Source of the DNA: Acidobacteriota bacterium
GTDB taxonomy: Bacteria > Acidobacteriota > Vicinamibacteria > Vicinamibacterales > 2-12-FULL-66-21
DNA length: 16,413 nucleotides
NCBI GenBank assembly: GCA_013697225.1
Contig: JACCXG010000177.1
Location: 1-16,413 of the forward strand
Direction of reading: 5' to 3'
In this document: positions 14,457 to 16,413 of the stretch, piece after piece
How the letters are laid out: each line of letters starts with the position of its first letter
Position numbering within the stretch: the first letter of the stretch is position 1
Notes under the pieces: model-generated
Database searches by the model: none
What the model was told of the DNA's origin: nothing
The model's input: only the letters and a program-made list of their open reading frames with translations
Program-made: the position numbers and the translations under genes

Positions 14457-15860
14457 ATGGATAAATTCAAGGACGAGTGCGGCGTATTCGGCATCTTCGG
14501 GCATCCTGAAGCGGCCAGCCTGACGTCGCTCGGCCTGTACGCGCTCCAGCACCGGGGGCAGGAGAGTGCCGGCATCGCCTCGGGGGACGGCGAGCGCATG
14601 CGCATCACCCGGGGCATGGGGGAGGTCGGCGACGCGTTCAAGGAAGAGACGATCGAGAAGCTCCCCGGCCACCTGGCCATCGGGCACACCCGCTACTCGA
14701 CTGCGGGCGAGAGCAAGATTGAGAACGCACAGCCGTTCCTCATCGACTGCGCGCACGGCCAGATCGCGGTGGCGCACAACGGCAATCTGGTGAATGCCCG
14801 TGAGCTGCGCGAGGAGCTCGTCCGGGCCGGCTCGATCTTCCAGACGACCAGCGACACCGAGGTAGTGCTGCACCTGTACGCGCGGTCGAAGGCCGCGTCG
14901 GTCGAAGAGGCGCTGGTGGAATCGATCCTCCAGGTCAGCGGCGCGTTCTCCATGGTGCTCCTGACGAAGAACCGGCTCATCGCGGCCAGGGATCCCCACG
15001 GGTTCCGTCCGCTGGCCCTCGGACGCCTTGGTGACGCCTGGATTGTCTGCTCCGAGACCTGCGCCCTCGATCTGATCGGCGCGACCTACGTCCGCGACGT
15101 GGATCCGGGTGAACTGCTGATTATCAGTGACGGCGGCCTCCGGTCCATCAGGCCGTACCCTCCGTCGCAGCTCGCCCACTGCGTGTTCGAGCACGTGTAC
15201 TTCGCGCGGCCGGACAGCTACGTCTTCGGACGCAGCGTCAGTGAAGTGCGCACGTCGTTCGGCCGCATCCTGGCTGCCGAATCCCCCGTCGAGGCCGACG
15301 TCGTCGTGCCCATTCCCGACTCCGGGGTCTGTGCGGCGATCGGCTACGGGGAGGAAGCGGGCCTGCCGGTCAGGTTCGGGCTCATTCGGAACCACTACGT
15401 CGGCCGCTCCTTCATTCAGCCGCAGCAGTCCATTCGCGACTTCAACGTGAAGGTGAAGCTGAATCCCGTTCGAAGCATTCTCGAAGGGAAGCGTGTCATT
15501 CTGGTGGACGATTCCATCGTTCGCGGCACCACGAGCCGGAAGATCGTCAGGCTCGTGCAGGCGGCCGGCGCTCGCGAAGTGCACGTGCGAATCAGTTGCC
15601 CGCCAACGGTGTCCCCCTGCTTCTACGGCGTTGACACGCCCAGCCGCCAGGACCTGATTGGCGCGACGCATTCGGTGGACCAGATACGTGATTTCGTCGA
15701 GGCGGACTCCCTGGTGTATCTCAGCCTTGCTGGGCTGCGTCAAGGGGTTGGCGAGCGGCAAGGCTCTTACTGCACGTCCTGCTACACAGGCATCTATCCC
15801 GTGCCATTCCCCCAGGACGAAAGGGCATACCTTCAGCTTGCGCTCAAGGCCGTCGACTGA
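14457..15860 (+). CDS. purF: Amidophosphoribosyltransferase (glutamine PRPP amidotransferase), [4Fe-4S] type
   Basis: Catalyses the committed step: PRPP + glutamine gives phosphoribosylamine. It has 467 aa from ATG 14457. Residues 1-7 look like a short propeptide, and Cys8 in DECGVFGIFGH would become the N-terminal nucleophile after cleavage, as in the Bacillus enzyme. The Ntn glutaminase domain (8-about 240) holds LQHRGQESAGI and TRYSTAG. The phosphoribosyltransferase PRPP loop is VILVDDSIVRGTTS (347-360). Four cysteines at 242, 388, 439 and 442 match the Bacillus [4Fe-4S] ligands, pointing to an oxygen-sensitive enzyme that is probably feedback-inhibited by nucleotides. An alternative TTG at 14424, just after GGGAGG, adds 11 residues in frame. 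ATG 14457 has no ribosome-binding site, so the start is uncertain. Confidence 0.94.
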   Translation: MDKFKDECGVFGIFGHPEAASLTSLGLYALQHRGQESAGIASGDGERMRITRGMGEVGDAFKEETIEKLPGHLAIGHTRYSTAGESKIENAQPFLIDCAHGQIAVAHNGNLVNARELREELVRAGSIFQTTSDTEVVLHLYARSKAASVEEALVESILQVSGAFSMVLLTKNRLIAARDPHGFRPLALGRLGDAWIVCSETCALDLIGATYVRDVDPGELLIISDGGLRSIRPYPPSQLAHCVFEHVYFARPDSYVFGRSVSEVRTSFGRILAAESPVEADVVVPIPDSGVCAAIGYGEEAGLPVRFGLIRNHYVGRSFIQPQQSIRDFNVKVKLNPVRSILEGKRVILVDDSIVRGTTSRKIVRLVQAAGAREVHVRISCPPTVSPCFYGVDTPSRQDLIGATHSVDQIRDFVEADSLVYLSLAGLRQGVGERQGSYCTSCYTGIYPVPFPQDERAYLQLALKAVD

Positions 15861-15867
15861 CCGTCCG

Positions 15868-16413
15868 ATGTCGCTCAGGCTGACGGCGTGCTTCATCATT
15901 CTCCTCACGGCCGGCGTCAGACTTCCCCTGGCCCTCGGCGCCGTCCCCCCGGGTGCCGAGCAAACGTCCGGGTCGCCCGAGCGGATCACGCCTGCCCAGG
16001 TGAAGGAGGCGGTCGGCCTGCTGGGGTCCGTCGATTATCCCGTCCGCATGGGAGCAGGCCGGACCGTGCGACGCGCCGATGCCGGCACGGCCGTGCCGGC
16101 GCTGCTCGAAGCCGCTGCAGGGCACCCCGACTGGTATGTCAGATTCCGGGCCCTGGTACTGCTGTCCGGCTTCAACGATCCGCGTACCGGGCCGGCCATG
16201 CTCAAGATCCTGGACGACAAGAACGACCGTCTGCGTGCGGTCGCGTACTCCTGGTTCGAGCACCACAAGGATCCGGCGGTCCTCCACCGGTTGCTGGCGG
16301 CGCTGAATCGTGAGGAGTCCGAGTTCGTCAGGCCGGCGCTGACCCGCACTCTCGCGGCGTACGGCACCGATCCCAAGGTACGCACGGTTCTGGCCGGTCT
16401 CGTCATGAAGGGA
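15868..16413 (+). CDS. Exported HEAT-repeat-like protein (3' end missing)
   Basis: A frame from ATG 15868 stays open to the window edge (182 residues seen). It begins with a likely Sec signal peptide: MSLR, a hydrophobic core LTACFIILLTAGV, and a probable cut near ALG-AVPPG (about residue 24). After a short polar linker come helical repeats resembling HEAT/PBS-lyase repeats: TAVPALLEAAAGHPDWYVR, TGPAMLKILDDKNDRLRAV and AVLHRLLAALNREESEFVR, each about 30-35 residues with the D-x-x-V/L-R turn. Such alpha-solenoids usually bind proteins; no catalytic motif is visible in the part seen. It starts 7 nt after purF, so it is probably read from the same transcript, although its role seems unrelated to purines. 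The function is not known. Confidence 0.75.
   Translation, partial: MSLRLTACFIILLTAGVRLPLALGAVPPGAEQTSGSPERITPAQVKEAVGLLGSVDYPVRMGAGRTVRRADAGTAVPALLEAAAGHPDWYVRFRALVLLSGFNDPRTGPAMLKILDDKNDRLRAVAYSWFEHHKDPAVLHRLLAALNREESEFVRPALTRTLAAYGTDPKVRTVLAGLVMKG

Noticed and set aside
13872..15989. Very long minus-strand open frame (705 codons) antisense to purL and purF
   Set aside because: It is opposite two confidently identified purine genes, has Arg/Ala/Asp/Gly/His-heavy shadow composition and no recognisable domain. High-GC genes commonly leave an antisense frame open.

Overview
This 16.4 kb window is high-GC chromosomal DNA, densely coded and with little intergenic space. It looks like ordinary housekeeping DNA from a Gram-negative bacterium: a lipoprotein adaptor plus RND pump implies an outer membrane. 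PurL is the small form that works with PurS and PurQ, PurF is the Bacillus-like [4Fe-4S] type, and a tandem zinc-ribbon protein with a CxxC-x17-CxxC tail follows rpsU. This mix fits an acidobacterium, possibly of the Vicinamibacteria type, but that assignment is inference and could not be checked by search. I see no tRNA, rRNA, CRISPR array, insertion sequence or phage gene.

Layout. (1) 1-2972, minus strand: a two-gene efflux operon. A lipoprotein membrane-fusion protein gene is followed 2 nt later by an HAE1-type RND transporter that runs off the left edge. (2) 3050-3836, minus strand: rpsU (ribosomal protein S21, TTG start) and a 103-aa double zinc-ribbon protein. They have a good sigma70-like promoter upstream and a clear intrinsic terminator downstream. 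(3) 3862-6980, plus strand: purD, purE and mtaB, the last coupled to purE by a 4-nt GTGA overlap. (4) 7015-8142, minus strand: rlmN, convergent with mtaB. (5) 8363-16413, plus strand: an M16 zinc peptidase gene, then purB, purS, purQ, purL and purF, then the start of an exported HEAT-repeat-like protein cut by the right edge.

The pur genes cover much of de novo purine synthesis: PurF (step 1), PurD (step 2), PurS/PurQ/PurL (step 4), PurE (AIR carboxylation or N5-CAIR mutase step) and PurB (SAICAR and adenylosuccinate cleavage). PurN/PurT, PurM, PurK, PurC and PurH are not in the window. Two radical-SAM RNA-modifying enzymes (MtaB for tRNA A37, RlmN for 23S rRNA A2503 and tRNA) sit tail to tail inside the cluster, so it mixes nucleotide synthesis with translation functions.

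I found no convincing new system. The most interesting unexplained parts are small and intergenic: a 14-codon Cys/Arg/His-rich reading frame coupled to purB; a hairpin showing a perfect Shine-Dalgarno sequence in its loop, plus a hexamer repeat, between purS and purQ; a hairpin enclosing the only good ribosome-binding sequence before purF; and a structured leader in front of rpsU.
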